Shown: positions 10,266-22,402 of the stretch, one piece after another | Layout: every line of letters begins with the position of its first letter | How positions within the stretch are numbered: position 1 is the first letter of the stretch | Source of the DNA: Peribolospora baueri | Taxonomy: Eukaryota > Basidiomycota > Peribolosporomycetes > Peribolosporales > Peribolosporaceae | DNA: 64,000 bases | Assembly (NCBI GenBank): GCA_029717555.1 | Contig: JAMDHS010000021.1 | Location: forward strand, 62,001 to 126,000 | Direction of reading: 5' to 3' | Notes under the pieces: model-generated | Database searches by the model: none | Told to the model about the DNA's origin: nothing | What the model saw: only the letters and a program-made list of their open reading frames with translations | Program-made: the position numbers and the translations under genes

Positions 10266-13200
10266 ATGGCAGCACCGGGACAGACACCCGTGTTCGTCAT
10301 GAGTGAGTGTCGTTCGGCGTCCACCACACATCCAGCCGTCCGTGCATCATGGCATCCCAGCTCTCGTCCAGGCACCCACGACTGTAGCAGAGCCATGGCT
10401 CTTGACCTCGGCCGAGGTAGCACGCTCTCTCCAAGGCTCACGGCGGCTGACCCCTCTTCTTCCCCTTCCTATCATAGACACCGGCCCAGAGCGCACCTCC
10501 GGCCGCAAGGCTCAGGTCTCCAACATCACCGCCGCCAAGGTGAGCCAGCCGCTCCGAGCCAAGCGAGCTAGCGAGCGACTCAGACGTCTACTTCGTCCGA
10601 TACCGGCCCTGTTGCACGCCCCTAATGCTTCCTTTGTCGCCTGTCATATTGCTCGCTTCAGACCGTTGCAGATGTCATTCGCACCTGTCTCGGCCCAAAA
10701 GCTATGCTCAAGATGATCTTGGACCCCATGGGCGGTATCCTGTGAGCCCCCCGACGCATACCTTCCGCCCTCGGTCTGCGCCAATGCCTGAAAATAAATG
10801 AACTGATAGGTGATTTACCTTTGACTCCCCATAAGTCTTACGAATGACGGCAACGCCATTCTCCGTGAGATCGAGGTCGCCCACCCCGCCGCCAAGAGCA
10901 TGATTGAGCTCGCCCGGACCCAGGACGAGGAGGTGGGTGATGGCACGACGAGCGTCATCATCTTGGGTGAGTGCGATCCACGCCTTCTCCCCGCTTGTCC
11001 CGATCACATTCCGCCTTCAACGTCTCGTATCGTCATGGCCGCATCGGATCCCAAGTCGCTCACTCTCTCTCCTTCCCATCGTCCACCCATTCTCCTTGCC
11101 CACGCACCGACCAGCTGGAGAGATCATGGCGCAGTCGCTTCCCCAGCTCGAGCGCGGCATCCACCCGGTGATCATCATTCGCGCCTTCACCAAAGCGCTG
11201 CAAGAGGCTCTCTCCATCATCGACCGTATCTCCGTTCCCGTAAACGTGGATGACGAACAGGAGATGCTCGCTCTCGTCAAGACCTCCATCGGGACCAAAT
11301 TCGTCAGCCGCTGGAGCGACCTCATGTGCAGGCTCGCCCTCAAAGCCGTTCGCACCGTCGCCACCATTGACGAGACTGCCTCTTCCGCCCCTGCTTCTGC
11401 CGTCGCCGCCGTCGCTTCTTCGTCGGCCAATTCGACGCTGACGAGCGGTGCTGGTGCGGGAGCAGGAACGACGGCTAGTAGTCATAACTTGTTGAGCGCG
11501 GGGTCGGAAGGGACCCGAACGGTGGACATCAAGCGGTACGCGAGAGTGGAGAAGGTCCCCGGTGGAGAGATTGAGGACAGCAGGGTGTTGGACGGCGTCA
11601 TGCTCAACAAGGACGTCACGCATCCCAAGATGAGGAGGAGGATCGAGAACCCGAGGATCGTGTTGCTTGTGAGTTTGCGGCCAGTGATCTCGTCTGTCGC
11701 ATCTTGTCACGTCGTGTTGCCTCTCCTTGTCATGGCACCGGGACCCGTTTTCTGATCCTATCTCGCCACGTCTCGCCGCCTCGTCGTCTCAACCTTTCAT
11801 CGTCTCAAGGACTGCCCGCTGGAGTACAAGAAGGGCGAGAGCCAGACGAACATCGAGATCACCAAGGAGGAGGACTGGAACAAGATCCTGCAGGTGAGCG
11901 TCGCTTCGCTTTGCAAGTGTTTGCTCTTTTTCAACCGTCCCTTGGCGCGGCCGGCTGATTCGTTGTTCGGACCGAATATACCGCATAGATCGAGGAGAAT
12001 CAGATCAAGGCCATGTGCGATCGGTTGCTCGAGTTCAAGCCCGACCTCGTCTTCACCGAAAAGGGTGTCAGCGGTGCGTTCGTTGGCGCGGCCACGATCC
12101 GACTATCGGTCATCATCGACGTCTCACCGCCTTTGCCCTTGTCTCTTTCCTTCCCCTCGTTTCGTACCGTACCGCTCTGCAGACCTCGCGCAGCACTACC
12201 TGCTCAAGGCGAACGTGACGGCCATCCGCCGCGTGCGCAAGTCGGACAACAACCGCATCGCCCGCGCCGTCGGTGCCACGATCGTGAACCGGGTCGAGGA
12301 CCTTCGCGAATCCGACGTCGGCACCGGGTGTGGGCTGTTCCACGTCGAGAAGTTGGGCGACGAGTTGAGTGACCGCCGGCTCGGTTTTCCCGTCTTCCGG
12401 GCCATGGACGGACGTCGGTCGGGCAAAGGCATCTCGGCTGACCGTTTGATGGACTCGCACGTTCTCTCGCTCCCTTTCTCTCTCGTCTCTATCGCATCGC
12501 CTCTTCCTCCCGTGCATAGGTACTTCACCTTCCTCGAAAAGTGCCGTAACCCCAAGGCGTGCACCATCCTCCTCCGTGGTCCATCGAAGGATATCCTGAA
12601 TGAGATCGACCGCAACCTCGCGGACGCCATGTCTGTCGCTCGCAACGTCGTCTTCAACCCCAAGTTGGCGCCAGGAGGCGGCGCGACGGAGATGGCGGTC
12701 GCCGTCGGCTTGAGCGAAAAGGCGCGCAGCATCGAGGGCATCGAGGGGTGGCCGTTCAGGGCCGTCGCGGACGCCATGGAGGTCATCCCGCGCACGCTCA
12801 TCCAAAACTGCGGCGGGAACGCCATCAAGGTGCTCACACAGCTCAGGGTGAGTTGTCACGTGTCGTTTGGTGGCTGGAAGAGAGAGAGACGGATTGGGGG
12901 GGGGGAGCGGTCTCGCTTTCGATTCCACGACCGAGCCAGACTGACTCGATTCGCGCTCCTTGATACGATCGTCGCGTGTCCGCCATGATGCCGCAAAGGC
13001 CAAGCATGCCCAGAAAGAAAATTCGTATGGCGTCGACGGAGAGACGGGTAAGGTGGTGGACATGAAGGAGTACGGCCTGTACGAGAGCGCGAGCGTAAAG
13101 ATCCAGACGATCAAGACGGCCATTGAGGTGCGTCGTCTTCCTTCACTTCGTTCGCTTCGGACGGCTCTGCAGATAGATGGGCTGACCGACGGTCCGACGA

Positions 13201-13403
13201 TTGGCTTCTTCTGTTTTTCCTTTCCACCGACCCTTCCTCCACTTCTTTTCGTTCCTTTTTTTCAGTCCGCTTCTCTCCTTCTCCGAGTAGACGACGTCGT
13301 CTCCGCCCGCCGTGCCCGCGGCGATGGCGGCGGAGGCGGTGGGCCTCAGGTGCAGAACATGGCTGCGGCGGGCATGGAGGAGGGAGCGCCCGAGATGCCC
13401 TAA
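10266..13403 (+). CDS. CCT3: T-complex protein 1 subunit gamma (chaperonin CCT3)
   Basis: Eleven exons: 10266-10302, 10478-10539, 10662-10741, 10836-10966, 11115-11668, 11810-11893, 11989-12073, 12183-12363, 12520-12847, 12999-13127 and 13266-13403. They give 602 residues with all phases matching. CCT3 is one of eight subunits of the cytosolic TRiC ring that folds actin and tubulin with ATP. The nucleotide-binding signature is clear ([54 protein letters not shown]). The apical domain ([15 protein letters not shown]) and the closing [12 protein letters not shown] and [10 protein letters not shown] motifs are also present. The usual length is about 530-560, and the excess is mostly an Ala/Ser/Gly insert at about residues 188-238, in front of [11 protein letters not shown]. 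The donor ending exon 8 is a weak GTTGAG, but the joined residues (GDE|YFTF) are the family sequence. Confidence 0.96.
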
Positions 13404-14535
13404 GTGCGCGGTGAAGGTCCAGCCGGGCCGGTTTCGGTCGGTGGCGTCGGTCGTGGTGTGGAGCCGGCGGACCTGTCGGCGGGCCAGTGGTTCCACGTAG
13501 ACACAATCAATACAGCACGTGGGTGATACGTGGCGATGGCGAGTCAGTTTTCCATCGCGTCCGTTCGTGCTCCTCCTCGTCGTGTCGCGCGTGCCTCGCC
13601 GGCCCACTCCCTCTTCCTCCGCGCTCGAGCACTCGCAGCGAGAGCTCGCGACTTGTACCCCACAATTGAATACTCCATCTAATCCACCATCGAAACGACC
13701 GACCTCACCTGTGCGCCGTCTCGTCCACCGAGACGAGACGAATCGGCGGCTCTAGAGCGGAGCGGCGACGGGAGTGACGCTCAGTCATGTTGGAGAGAGC
13801 GCGGTGGACGTGCCGGGAGCGGTTTTTTCTTTCTCAGACCAAGCTCTGTATGTAGCATGGAGGTACGGTTTGGGACGTGTGTCACGTGATGAAGGGCGCC
13901 TAGCTTTGACCGGGCGTTATGGGCGGATCGTCGGCCGGCGACGGTTTTTCCCGTCGCTCCCTCCGCCACTTAGCCGGCTGTACGGCATGTAGAGCGCTCG
14001 CTCAGCCCTCGCTTGCCGCCCCACCCGACGAGCTCATCCGCCCCCTGCCCGCTTCCTCGTCAGCGCTTGTGAGCTCGCGTCCGACGGAGCCGCCGGCATC
14101 GCGTCCTGGCTGTGGAGAGAGAGAAGAGGTCGCTGTCCATTTGTGTCCTGTGCTCTGCCGTGTTGATCATAATCAAATAGCTGGCCATATCGAGTCGTCT
14201 GCGATGGGCACCGCCCTGGTCGCTCTTCGTGCCGGTCCTTCGTTCCTCCTCCGCGCCTCTCTGCCTTAGTGGCGCATAGGACCACATACCGTACCTCGTT
14301 CCTGCGATCGTTTGCTCGCCGTCGCTCGCTCGCTCGATCCCATCGCTCTCCTTCCTATAACACCACTCGACCTCCTTCTTACAACGGCGTTCGCCCCCAT
14401 GCTTTATTTCTAACTCGCCCTTCTTTTAGTTCCCCTAATACCTTCTCTCCACCCACCATCACAGTTTATCTCTGTTTTCTCGCTTACGCTCTTTTATGCG
14501 CCTCGCTCCTTTTCGAACACGGGTCCTCACACAGC
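13404..14535. other. Intergenic, no supported gene
   Basis: This lies between the CCT3 stop and the secreted esterase start, both on the plus strand. It holds the CCT3 3' flank and a CT-rich 5' region before the esterase. Short frames here carry no motif and no splice support. Confidence 0.6.
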
Positions 14536-16342
14536 ATGCGCTCCTCTCTCTCCGCCGCGTTGACCGCTGGCGCCGTCCTCGCCGCCGTTGCCGGCTCGCC
14601 CGCTGAGGCGAAGAGCGGCAGCGGCACGGTCGGCCTCCAGAAGCGCTATGAACGCATGATCACATTCGGCGCCAGGTGAGCGTGAGCCGGCCACCTACAA
14701 CTCGTCGCGTTCTCTTCTCTTCTCATCTCATCTCCTTTCTTTCTCCTTTATCTGCTCGACTTGTTCTGTAGCTACGTGGACGATGCCCACTCGGCTCCGG
14801 TCAGTCTCATGGCGGCATGTGACACGATAAAGAATATTGTTCCCAAGGTGGCCCGCTGACCCCAGAGATCTTGTGTTGGAACGTTAGATCGAATTCGACT
14901 ATCGTTTCGCAAAGACGCCCTACTATCAAGGTCGCTTCAGCAACGGGCCCGTGATCTCTGAGTACCTCGCTCATCTCCTTTCGCCCGCCCTGACCGTCAA
15001 CCTGACCAACGCGGGCGAGGACGACGGGAACTCTACGTTCCACTACATCAACCGCGCCTACGCCGGCGCGGTCACGTCCAACAACGTGACCAACGCCGAG
15101 GTCCCCGACGTCGGCCAGCAGATCGCCAACTTTGAGCTCGGCATCCGCAACGCCAACTTCCCCACCACCGTCTCGCCGTTGACTTCCAAGAAGCGCGCAC
15201 ATGGCGTCAGCTACCACGAAAGGAAGAGGAGGAGCCACGGCCACAAGCGCAAGAGGCGCTCTTCGTGTCCCAATCAGTCCGCCCCTCCCACGTCGTCCCA
15301 GGGCCAGTCCGCCGGCGGTTTGAACGACAACCCCGCCCCCATCTCGAGCTCGGGCTCCGGCGAGCCCGCGTCGCTCATTCTCATCGAGATTGGGCTCAAC
15401 TCGCTCAAGTACATCTTTGCGGACCCTTTGGACGTGAAATCCACTTCGTCCATGGCCGAGCGCGACGCCAACATCACCGCCTCGACCAAGGCGCTGAGTT
15501 CGGCGTTGTGGAACCTTACTTACTCGGACGAATTCCGCCGCTTTTCGAGCTCCAAGAGCTACGACGTGATGGTCTTCGACATGTTCCCCCTCGATCTCAT
15601 CCCCAACTGGTCCGAAAACCCAGGCAACATGACCGAGCTCCGGCGCGAGATCGACATGTGGAACGGCCAGGTGCAAGCCATGCTAGGCTCCCTCCAGGCC
15701 AACGCCGAGCAGCGCAGTACGGGAGATCGGTTCTTCACCTGGGTAAGTGAACGTCGATGAGTTTTGCGCTCTTGGGTCAGGCCGGTAAGGTAAGGACGGA
15801 GAGATGGCCGGACTGACTTGCGGTCGAGCTCTGCCCGTCGCCTTGACCTCCGGTTTACCCCAGGACTCCCAAGCGTTCTGGAATGCGACGATGACGAACC
15901 CCTCTCAGTCTGGCCTCAACCTCACCCACGTCAAGGTTGGCTGTGTGACACAAGAGAAGAATGGGACCAACGTGGTGTGCAACGACCCTCAGAACTACTT
16001 TTATTGGTGCGTCGGCGAGCCTTTTGTCGTCGTTCTCTTCCTTGCTTTTGTCCTTCCCTCCACGTCGACTTGGACGCTCATCTTCCCTCTCTTGCGACCC
16101 TTCATTGTGACACTCGCCCACAGGGACTCGGTCCACCCGACGACGACGATCCACAAGGCCATAGCTGCGTCGGTGCTTAAAGACGCCTACCAGGGTGAGC
16201 CTGTCGTTCTCTCTCCTCATTCGTCCCCCTTTCCGATAGCCTCTTTCCGACGGCTTTTTTTCTTCCCAACGCGCTCACCCTCACCCATCGCTTCTCTCTC
16301 TCACACACACACACACACCCACACACAAACCCAATAGTTTAA
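14536..16342 (+). CDS. Secreted GDSL / SGNH esterase (CE16-like)
   Basis: Six exons (14536-14675, 14772-14799, 14888-15742, 15864-16006, 16124-16194, 16338-16342) encode 413 residues. Residues 1-25 are a signal peptide. The catalytic Ser block is FGASYVDD, in place of GDSL, and sits across the first intron. The C-terminal Asp-His block is WDSVHPTT. A central FELGIRNANFP to LILIEIGLNSLKYI stretch fits the fold. This matches fungal carbohydrate esterase 16/GDSL enzymes that remove acetyl groups from plant polysaccharides or act on lipids; the substrate is inferred only from family. Many NxT/S sites suggest glycosylation. A basic Lys/Arg/His-rich insert (about residues 155-180) is odd for a secreted enzyme. 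Exon 2 is 28 nt, and the last exon supplies only the last two bases of Val and the stop. That last exon follows an intron with a CA repeat and needs transcript proof. Confidence 0.85.
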
Positions 16343-16970
16343 CCCCGTCCGCCGGTCCGAACCATCTTTACTTTACCCCTTACTCTCGTCACGTCTTCCG
16401 AGGACTTTCGGAAGCCGCTCATCGCCTTCGCTCCACTGCACAACCACCGCGCCGTCTTGGGCCCCTCCGCCTCGAAGCACGCGCAGCCGTTCGGAGCTTT
16501 GGTTTGTATTTTACCCGTTCTACGTATTTTTTATTTTTATTTTTAAATGTTCCGGTCGGTGTGCGCGTCGTCCAAGCATGGCGCTCAAAGTTGAAGTTGC
16601 CGCGAAGAGGCCCCCTCCTCTCATTACTAACCCAGACAGAAGCGGCGGCAGCGATGGACAGACAGATGGTGAACCTCAGAAGAGAGATCAGATCGTTTAA
16701 AATGAACAGCACAAACAGAAATACAGACGGGCCGACAAACATACCAATCGGTAGACGTGTCGGAAATGGAGTAGAGGAAAACCGGCAAATGGGTAAAACG
16801 AGGGTGAGGATCGAAAAGGTGGGCGAATCTGAAGAGATGGATGGATGGCTGAGAGATGGAGACGAGGAAGCGCGGCTACGGCAGATGGGAAGACGTGTTG
16901 GACTGAGGGGCTCCGTTCGGATCAAGCGAGGGGGCTTGCGCAGAGGATATAACATGTATTACCGGTCCTT
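16343..16970. other. Convergent intergenic, no supported gene
   Basis: This is the 3' flank shared by the esterase (+) and ACR3 (-). A plus-strand frame from 16504 to 16974 is open for 156 codons but is low complexity and lacks motifs. I see no RNA gene. Confidence 0.6.
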
Positions 16971-18761
16971 CTAGGCTACATCTTTACTGATCTCGGCCGA
17001 CCGCTCTTTCTTCGTCGCGACCGTGCCATCATCGACTTCCGTGTGACTGGGTATCTTACCGTTCGTGCCTGCCTTTGTACGACCGAGATGACATCGTTCG
17101 ACGCTCTCGTCCCATTTCACGTCCCACCTCAGCCTCCTGCCGACGAACAGTGAAACCCAAGTCAGAATGAGAAGGACGGGTACCTCAACTAACGGGCCGA
17201 TGGTCGCGGCAAGGGCTTGATCTGATTGGGGCCCGTAGACGGCGATGCAGACGGCAATAGCGAGCTCGAAATTGTTGGAGCCGGCAGTGAAAGACTGAAC
17301 GACGGCCATCTGGTAGCCCCAAGTTTCCTTCCCTCTTTTAACGCTGAGGTACCAGATGAGCACAAATGTACTCGTCCACATGATGACGAAGTAGATGATT
17401 AGGGGCACAAAAGTCCGGAAAACCGGGCCGAGGTTGTGAAGAATGTGTCGCGCTTGCTCTGCGAAGATGATGATAATGGTGTAGAGGAGGCCGATGAGGG
17501 AGAGCGGACTGAAGAAGGGCAGAAACTTCTTCTCAAAAACATGGCGACCGAACGTCCAAATGACGGCGAAACGAGTTGTGATGCCGGCAGCCAGAGGAAT
17601 ACCGAGATACTGGCGATGTACCAAACAAGAACAAGAAAAAATGAGATTCAGCTTGACGTCAAAGGTACAGATCGAGCAGCCTATAATACCAGAAGTAAAC
17701 GAGTGAAGAACGGAAGAACTTACGATAGCCACGGCGATAGCAGTGTCAGAATAGTTGAGACCGAATTCTTTCGAACCGGAGATTACGTTGACGAACCATA
17801 CGCTATAAGGGGCGTAGAGGAGGATTTGCAGCAGCGAGTTGATGATGACGATGATGGCGCAAATATTGATATCGCCGCGGGCGATCTGGTTCCAGATCAT
17901 GACCATGGCGATGCACCTAGCCAGGCCTACCATGATGATTCCGATCCGATAGCCCTCGAGGTCGGGCAACGTCGCCCAGGCTAGAGCGAGCATGACGAAC
18001 GGGCCGACAATCCAATTAAGGAAGAGAGAGACGGCAATTTGAGCCCAGAGCCGGCGCGTTCGAGAGAATTCTGGTAGGCGTTCATATTGAACCTTGGTGA
18101 GGATCGGCCACATCATGACGATGAGCCCGACTACGAGGGGGCCCGACACGCCTTTCAACCCGCCTCTGTTAAGGTTACGATCCACGTTGACGGCGAATTC
18201 ACCAATGATGACCCCGAGGATCATGGCGAGAATGATAAAAATGGACTAATACCATGGGAACATCAGTGTCATCCTATCCGATGCTGCGCAAACAAGGAGA
18301 CCATGCTCACCAGCAAACGGTCCAACCAGCCGAGTCCGATGAGCACATCTGGATAGCAAGCGGCGATGGTACGATGACACGACAAAAGCTGGTTCAGTAC
18401 GTGGCGACACTGCACACTGGTTAAAGACGGAGGAAGGACAACAGTGTCAAAGAAAGGGCAACTCACTTTTCGCAGTCGAGGATGCCACTTGCGCGTCATC
18501 GGCCGCCGACCTTGCCTCGGGCACTCCCCCTGCCACAGAAAGGAGAAGAGAGAAAGGAGGATGACCGTCGAGAGCCGTGACGAAAGAAGAAGGGGGGCCG
18601 CAGGAGCGAGACAGACAAAGTCAACTTTGGACGTCAGTGGGCGATGGAGGGACTGTGGTGCGAAAGCGCCCCATCTCACCGTCGTACGTCTCGCTGCCGG
18701 GGATGTTGCGCCGGTCGCGCGTGGACAGAGAAGCACTGACGCCAGCCGGTGGTTGTTTCAT
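16971..18761 (-). CDS. ACR3: Arsenite efflux transporter ACR3
   Basis: Five exons (18761-18680, 18529-18467, 18348-18311, 18245-17724, 17609-16971) give 447 residues with all phases matching. ACR3 carriers expel As(OH)3 and sometimes antimonite across the plasma membrane. The family core is plain: LGWLDRLL at the N-terminus, GPLVVGLIVMMWPI, the essential-cysteine helix VGLARCIAMVMIWN, the ARGDIN loop and LLYAPYSVWFV. A later helix reads QSFTAGSNNFELAIAV, followed by ATIGPLVEVPVLL. About ten membrane segments are visible, and length is normal for fungal members (400-450). Introns cluster in the N-terminal 60 residues. The intron at 17723-17610 happens to stay open in frame, so read-through would add residues, but removing it restores the family sequence. 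No arsenate reductase gene is next to it. Confidence 0.95.
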
Positions 18762-19875
18762 GTCGCTACCGGACGGACGTTCGGTGGCGCACTTAGACAT
18801 GAGAAAAGGGAGGAAGTAAGTGGACCGTGCGTCGCCACAAGGGTGTCTTCCGCCCGGGCAGCATACTTATACCGAAGGACAAGAAACGCTGCGGCGGACG
18901 AAGCGCGTTTTGAATTTGCAAGTCGAAATGAAAGGAAAGATGGAAAGCGGGCGTCTCTTTCCGAGTCGTAAGAGCCATACGCGCTTCGAGAGAGGATAAT
19001 CAGGTACGCGAGGCGGACTATCGCTCGTGAAGAAGAGGACGAGCAAGGCGAGCAAATCTCAACGCGTGACGGTAGAGTTGAATTTCAAATTCGATCGAAG
19101 AACGCCCTTTCTCCGTCCTATGTTATCACAGTGTGCGCGAAGACGTTCCGAACGTCCTCCAAACGTCCACCTTGGCCGGTCGCCATCCAGGTAATCTGGG
19201 GGAGGGGACTGTGGATGAGAGATTAGAGGTGGAGACGCTCCCCTAATAGACGTCACCATTGATGTTACCGCGCTCGCATCCTCATAGTGGCCTGAAAAGC
19301 TGGCCGCTTTGATGTATCCCTTCTCCCGGCGACGGGGTTCGGCACGTGACTGATGGAGTATGTGAGCGAAGCACACACACCCCTCCTACTTCCATCGCTC
19401 CTCTCGGGCTCGGCCTGGCTGGCTGGCTGGCGCGACATCGGCTCCCAACACCCACGCTGGCTGAGTCCGCCCGCCCGACGTTGGGGCGAAGGGCTGGTTC
19501 GCGGAGACGATGAAGACGGCGCAGGGGTTTAAGGAGGCGTTGGGGAGACTGGAAAGGGGATTCGACGAGACGGGAGACGGGAGACGGGAGGCCACATGGA
19601 ACGGCCAAGTCAATGAGGATCGTCCGGCCTTCATGCACGGCGTGGCGTCGTTTTTTTCCCTTAAATTAAACGCTTTCCGTCAGGCCAAGTCCTATCAACT
19701 CGTGAATACAATGCGCAAAGGTAAGGTGATCGGATCGAGGGTATCAACGGAATCTCGCCTTCCGAGCGCGAGCTACGTAGAACCGAGGCTGAAAAGGGAA
19801 GAACGAAAGAGGAAGCGAACGAATACGAGGGACGAAAAATAAGAGAGAGAAGTGGGACGGCCGCCGGTCGTCTCC
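18762..19875. other. Intergenic, no supported gene
   Basis: This is the upstream region of ACR3 and the 3' flank of the broken MFS gene. Short overlapping frames on both strands at 19280-19640 lack motifs. Nothing else is seen. Confidence 0.6.
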
Positions 19876-21257
19876 CTATTTCTCCCTCTTGGGGAGGCAG
19901 TACATCGCGACGGACTGGACGGAAAAGATGACGGCAGAGGCGAGGAGTGTACCTCCGGTGAACCAGGCCGCGGAATCGAAGAGGTGTCCGCTTAGGAAGG
20001 TGTGGGCCGAGTTGGAGGAGAGGTTGATGAGGTGGCCCGTGATGGGCTCTCCGGCCAAGCAACCGAAGGCGGACCAGGTGTACACGATGCCGAGGTAGAG
20101 GGGCGCGAGGTTAAAGCGTGGGGCGAGCTTGATGATGGCCGGCGTGGCGGAGCCGATAGTGACGCCCGACATCAAACCGTAAAGGAGGGTCCAGACGATG
20201 ATGGCTGCGGTGGACTTTGCCTGGGTCCAGACGAATGCGAGGATGGCGGAAGAGAGAATGGCGATCGCTAAGACGACCAACGGTGGGCAGAAGACGGAGA
20301 AGACGCCGGCCGCGGCACGACCGGGGAATGCGCCGGCGTTCAAAATGGAAAGCATGTAAAAAGAGAGACTAGGGTCGACGCCCCGGTAGTGAGAGTATTG
20401 GGGGATGAAGAAGAAGGGAGTGTAGAGGCCCAGGAAACCGACCAAGGCAGGACGCTTGGGTCGGTAAAAGCTACCTTGGATTTCTGGTCGCTCGGAGGAG
20501 CGGCCGCCACCAGTGTGGGAGGGACGCGCGATCGGCCTAGGGCGATGCCGACGGCTAGGACGACGAGTTGCACGAAGCCGATGGTCCGAACGGTCCAGCC
20601 AAAGCTCAGGCCGTCGTGGTTGAGCATCCGGTCGATCATGATCGGCCAGATGATGCCGCCACAGGCCGAGCCGCTGATAGCCACGCTCAGTGCCACATTG
20701 CGCTGGACGCCCTCGGCAAACCATTGGGAAGGAAGGGCGGTGCCGGGGGTGAACAATAGTCCGAATCCGATGGCGGAGAGAACGCCCTGGGCGAGGAAAA
20801 ACTGGTAATACTGCTTGCAGGCCGATGTGAACATGATGCTCAAGAACACGGCGATCGCGCCCATCGGGGTGGGCACCTGGGTGGAGTGGGGGCAGACGAT
20901 GGGGTAAGCCAAAGGCGTTTCGTGCCTACTACGTCCGTTGCGCTCCCTCCCTTCGACCAGGCGACCGCGTGCCCACCCTGGCGTTGTACCTTTTCATGAG
21001 CGCGCCTGCGGGAATCCCCAAGAAGAAGGTACCGAACAGCTGCACCGATCCGATCCAAGCAATGGGACTGACTCTGGTCGGCGAGCTGATTGGCCTTGTA
21101 GTACGTCTGGTAGGTTCCAAAGGCGTTCATGTCCAAAGGAGCAGAATACGAGCATGAAGGCTCCCAAGGTGACCAGCCAAGGTTCGGAGCCGCTGGGATA
21201 AGCGGGCGCGTCGGCGCGGACGAGTCCGTCCTCAAGGGGTGTGTCCGAGTGTGGCAT
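19876..21257 (-). pseudogene. MFS monocarboxylate-type transporter with frame breaks
   Basis: The family is clear from ordered segments: SEPWLVTLGAFMLVFCSFG, then MNAFGTYQTYYKANQ, then AWIGSVQLFGTFFLGIPAG. Next comes QYYQFFLAQGVLSAIGFG with RNVALSVAISGSACGG, then ALVGFLGLYTPFFFIPQ and the C-terminal half to residue K at 19876. This is the fungal MCT (SLC16-like) family, which moves monocarboxylates or related solutes. One good intron joins ARV to PTPMG (about 20960-20870). The segments lie in different frames with no usable intron between them. Frame changes fall near 21130, near 21068 and near 20470. The middle also lacks the usual GR-x-x-P-G-x-x-A-D-R-x-G loop in full. Either this is a recent pseudogene or the assembly has small indels here; the neighbouring genes show none. 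Confidence 0.75.
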
Positions 21258-22402
21258 AGATGGAGGAGGGAGAGAGGACTGAGATGGGGATCGGGAGACG
21301 GGATGGAAGGCGGACAAGGTGGGAAGACGGAGGAAGGGACGAGGTGAAGGGGAGGCGGAGGAGGGTGACCGGGAGAGGAGGAGGGGATCGAGAAAAGTGG
21401 AACGGGGATCAGAAGACGGGACGAGAGGATGAGAAGGGAAGATAGCGAATCGTTGACAGACGCTAACAGGAGGATAGATAGAGTGGGGAAGGAGGAGGAC
21501 GGGCTGGAGGTCGATCTGTAGGGGTTAGGGAGGCGATGGGAGAAGTGGAAAAAGGGGGGGGCGGCTAATGGAAGTAAGGATGGCTCGGGAAGGATTGCTG
21601 GAACGTACGGGCGTGTCCACGATGGGAGAGCCATTGTCGGCCCAGGAGACTGGCTCTGTGCCCTTGCCCTCGGCTTCGATCATCCTTCCTTCTGACGACA
21701 TGGCGTGCCTGCTTAGTCGACAGGTCCGGTCCTTGCCTTTGACTCGTCGCCGGCACAAAGGGTGTCGGCGGGCGATGCTCGGTAGGTGCGAGTCTCGCAG
21801 TGGGCGAAGCGGTACACAGAAGGGGTGGAAGGCAGAAAAGGAGGGGAGAGGATGAGCGATGGTCCGAGCTGTCGCTCCTCACCGACGATTCATGCACCAT
21901 GCACCTCTCAAAGGGAAGAAGAGAGAGGGAGGAGGGAGGGGCGCATCGATGGACTGTTCTTATCGCCTCCAGCATTGGGCGGGGAAACGTAGCGGGAGAA
22001 AGGGGGGCCGAAAAGCGCTGCGCTTGCGAGTGATGCGAGAAATGTTCAACCGAGCGGCGGTCCGAGTTGGGGGTTAGGGGGAGGGCGACGTCTAGGAGCC
22101 GCGAAGCCGAACGCTAACGTCTCGACACGGAAGTGTGTGAATGAGCTCGTGACTGCCGCTTGCACCTTCTGTCCTCTCCGCCCAGTGTCCACCTGATCGT
22201 TACCTGCACCTGTGCGGTAGCACTCCTTCATCTATATCTTGTCGACTTGCATCCGAAGGCACCGTCGGATGATTCCTATTCCCCATGACGTACGCATGCG
22301 TCGACATCCGACGTCTTCCTTCGCCATGCCATGGCCTTCCCCACGGCCGCCGGTCATCCTTTCATCGCTCAAGATGCGTAATCGTAGGACATACGAGATA
22401 TT
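21258..22402. other. Intergenic, no supported gene
   Basis: This is the upstream side of the broken transporter. The stretch 21260-21560 is strongly purine-biased (GA-rich) on the plus strand. Frames at 21565-22080 show no motif. No element ends are recognised. Confidence 0.55.

Noticed and set aside
14807-15676. 289-codon minus-strand frame
   Set aside because: Antisense of the secreted esterase exon, which has a signal peptide, SGNH motifs and splice support.
16504-16974. 156-codon plus-strand frame between the esterase and ACR3
   Set aside because: No signal, motif or splice support; it overlaps the 3' end of ACR3.
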